Shown here in pieces: positions 62,685 to 64,000 of a stretch of 64,000 bases of DNA. The notes under the pieces were generated by a model that saw only the letters and a list, made by a program, of their open reading frames with translations, did no database searches and was not told where the DNA came from. How positions within the stretch are numbered: position 1 is the first letter of the stretch; every line of letters begins with the position of its first letter. Origin of the DNA: Dyadobacter sp. CY312. Its GTDB lineage: Bacteria; Bacteroidota; Bacteroidia; Cytophagales; Spirosomataceae. The stretch covers positions 1 to 64,000 of the forward strand of contig NZ_JAJUXG010000014.1 of NCBI RefSeq assembly GCF_021390535.1, given 5' to 3'. The position numbers and the translations under genes are program-made.

Positions 62685-63791
62685 TCAGGAGTGTATTACC
62701 TCCTTCTCTGCAACCGGCTGAATTCGCCTGCTTTTTCTGCCCAACTTTTCGACAGCCATCTCGATCATGCCGAGAAAACCCTTATCGAAATAAAGTACGG
62801 TAATTACAAAAAGGAAGCCCAAAATAAACAGCCAATAGTCAGGGAAAAGACTGGTGCAAATGCTGTATAAGAAGTTGACAATGAGCGCACCCAAAATAGC
62901 ACCTTTCAGTTTACCCCTTCCGCCAAGTGCCACCCACATCACCATTTCCACCGAGGCCCTCACGTCCATTCTGCCCGGCGTGATAATTCCCGTCTGTGGG
63001 GCGTAAAGCATTCCGGCAAAAGCAGCCAGCAAGGCCGCCAGAATAAAAATAGCGAGTTTGTAGTCCAGAATCCGGTAAGCGGTGTAGCTCGTACGGGATT
63101 CACTGTCGCGAATGGCCTGAAGTACCTTTCCAAACTTGGAACTTACCAGCTTTTTGCTCAAAACGTAGGCGCCGCAAAGCCCTGCAAGTGACATCAGATA
63201 TAGTCCCAACTTCACATTTGGCGACGACAAGCTTAATCCAAGCAATGTTTTGAAATCCGTGAGGCCGTTGGTGCCACCGAGCTTCGTTTCATTTCTTAAA
63301 AACAAGAGCCACATGGCCAGGGCAAGTGCCTGCGTGATGATCGCCATGTAAACGCCTTTGATACGACTGCGGAAAATAAAGTAGCCAAAAACGAAGGCAA
63401 AAATGGCCGGGATCAGAAGTCCCAGAATCATAGCCAGGCCGAAAGACTGGAAAGGTACCCAAAAGATAGGTAGTGAATCTACTTGATTCCACACCATGAA
63501 ATCGGGCAGTAAAGTCCCATCCTTTCCAGCGCTTGAAGCGCCTTTAAGCACAATATGCATGGCCACACTGTAACCACCGAGGCAGAAAAAAAATGCCTGG
63601 CACATCGAAAGAATTCCTGTATATCCCCAGATCAGGTCAACTCCGATCGCCACAATCGCAAAACAGAAGTAACGACCCCACAAAGAAATGGTGTTATTTG
63701 ACACGAAACCAAGCAGGTTGCCCAATGGCAATACGATCAGAAACAGAGCTATAAAAGCCAGGTAGAGTCTGAAATCTTTTGTCTTTCCCAT
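62685..63791 (-). CDS. urtC: Urea ABC transporter permease UrtC
   Basis: A 368-residue inner-membrane permease of the branched-chain amino acid type with about ten helices. GRYFCFAIVAIGVDLIWGYT and GILSMCQAFFFCLGGYSVAM, and GGTNGLTDF and VALGGRGKLKGAILGALIVN near the end, are typical of UrtC. The C-terminal basic tail (EKLGRKSRRIQ) is cytoplasmic. It lies between urtB and urtD. Confidence 0.92.
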   Translation of the reverse strand: MGKTKDFRLYLAFIALFLIVLPLGNLLGFVSNNTISLWGRYFCFAIVAIGVDLIWGYTGILSMCQAFFFCLGGYSVAMHIVLKGASSAGKDGTLLPDFMVWNQVDSLPIFWVPFQSFGLAMILGLLIPAIFAFVFGYFIFRSRIKGVYMAIITQALALAMWLLFLRNETKLGGTNGLTDFKTLLGLSLSSPNVKLGLYLMSLAGLCGAYVLSKKLVSSKFGKVLQAIRDSESRTSYTAYRILDYKLAIFILAALLAAFAGMLYAPQTGIITPGRMDVRASVEMVMWVALGGRGKLKGAILGALIVNFLYSICTSLFPDYWLFILGFLFVITVLYFDKGFLGMIEMAVEKLGRKSRRIQPVAEKEVIHS

Positions 63792-63836
63792 GGTTTAATT
63801 TTGAAAATGGTTTCAATAATGTTTAATGGATCAGGT

Positions 63837-64000
63837 TTAATCCTCTGCAATTCTCCCTTTGTCGGGAAACAAACCTCTGGGTTTGAATTGTAGAAAAATA
63901 ACGATCAGAGCCAGAATGAGCACTTTTCCGTACACCGCTTCATAAAATGATTCCAGCACCTTTGTCAGAAATCCAATTCCTAAACCAGACAAAATGGCCC
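63837..64000 (-). CDS. urtB: Urea ABC transporter permease UrtB, C-terminal part (runs off the window)
   Basis: The last 54 codons are visible: AILSGLGIGFLTKVLESFYE, AVYGKVLILALIVIFLQFKP and RGLFPDKGRIAED, then TAA at 63837-63839. This matches the conserved UrtB C-terminus (K-x-L-E-S-F, RPRGLFP-type). The rest of the gene and probably urtA lie beyond position 64000. Confidence 0.85.
   Translation of the reverse strand, partial: AILSGLGIGFLTKVLESFYEAVYGKVLILALIVIFLQFKPRGLFPDKGRIAED

Noticed and set aside
61165..64000. Branched-chain amino acid (liv) transporter instead of urea transporter
   Set aside because: The GREI motif in the E protein, the LSHGQKQWLEI signature in the D protein and the nearby urease genes favour urt.

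Overview
The window reads as chromosome of a Bacteroidota bacterium of the order Cytophagales, probably Dyadobacter-like. This rests on type IX secretion (Por) tails, a SusC/SusD pair, curli genes of the Bacteroidetes type, a CarH-type regulated zeaxanthin cluster and Bacteroidetes-style promoters (TTTG, then TAnnTTTG). The genus is an inference from gene content. No rRNA, tRNA or CRISPR array was seen.

Layout. 0.06-3.4 kb: a short GT90-like protein, ruvC, a flippase-like membrane protein and a GT2 glycosyltransferase, then a repeat-rich spacer. 4.4-7.7 kb: a T9SS choice-of-anchor A protein and a LexA-like XRE/S24 regulator. 7.8-12.9 kb: an operon of a CarH-like MerR regulator with crtI, crtB, idi, crtZ and a CrtYcd-type lycopene cyclase, predicted to make zeaxanthin under light/B12 control. 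12.9-16.7 kb, convergent to it: a tight four-gene operon (UbiA prenyltransferase, type III polyketide synthase, methyltransferase, FAD oxidoreductase), predicted to make a prenylated, methylated, oxidised phenolic lipid or quinone. 17.0-19.0 kb: Lrp/AsnC regulator with an EamA exporter, and a small secreted protein. 19.1-28.1 kb: a second choice-of-anchor A protein and a curli locus (four curlin-repeat proteins, csgE, csgF, csgG, a propeller lipoprotein), divergent from a sigma factor at 28.8 kb. 29.5-31.5 kb: cysteine desulfurase and an RSH-type HD hydrolase.

31.6-33.0 kb holds the strongest candidate for an undescribed system: a 50-residue lipoprotein ending in CPACGMG, placed 20 bp before a DUF692/MNIO-family iron enzyme. 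It looks like a RiPP precursor and its modifying enzyme, behind two TTGTACAA palindromes. 33.5-48.2 kb: an S9 peptidase, a large ThuA/propeller/HEAT/azurin fusion lipoprotein, SusC/SusD, a frameshifted DUF4145 gene between direct repeats, and a glycosidase lipoprotein. 48.5-52.3 kb: a GNAT-nitrilase fusion, a decayed transposase, and a lipoprotein with a toxin-like C-terminal domain overlapping a small possible immunity gene.

52.5-64 kb is one nitrogen-scavenging block on the minus strand. Urea ABC transporter genes urtB (partial), urtC, urtD and urtE are followed by a NarX/NarL-like two-component system, then ureABC, ureE, ureF, ureG, ureD and a nickel transporter. Together they take up urea, sense a signal, assemble nickel urease and release ammonia.
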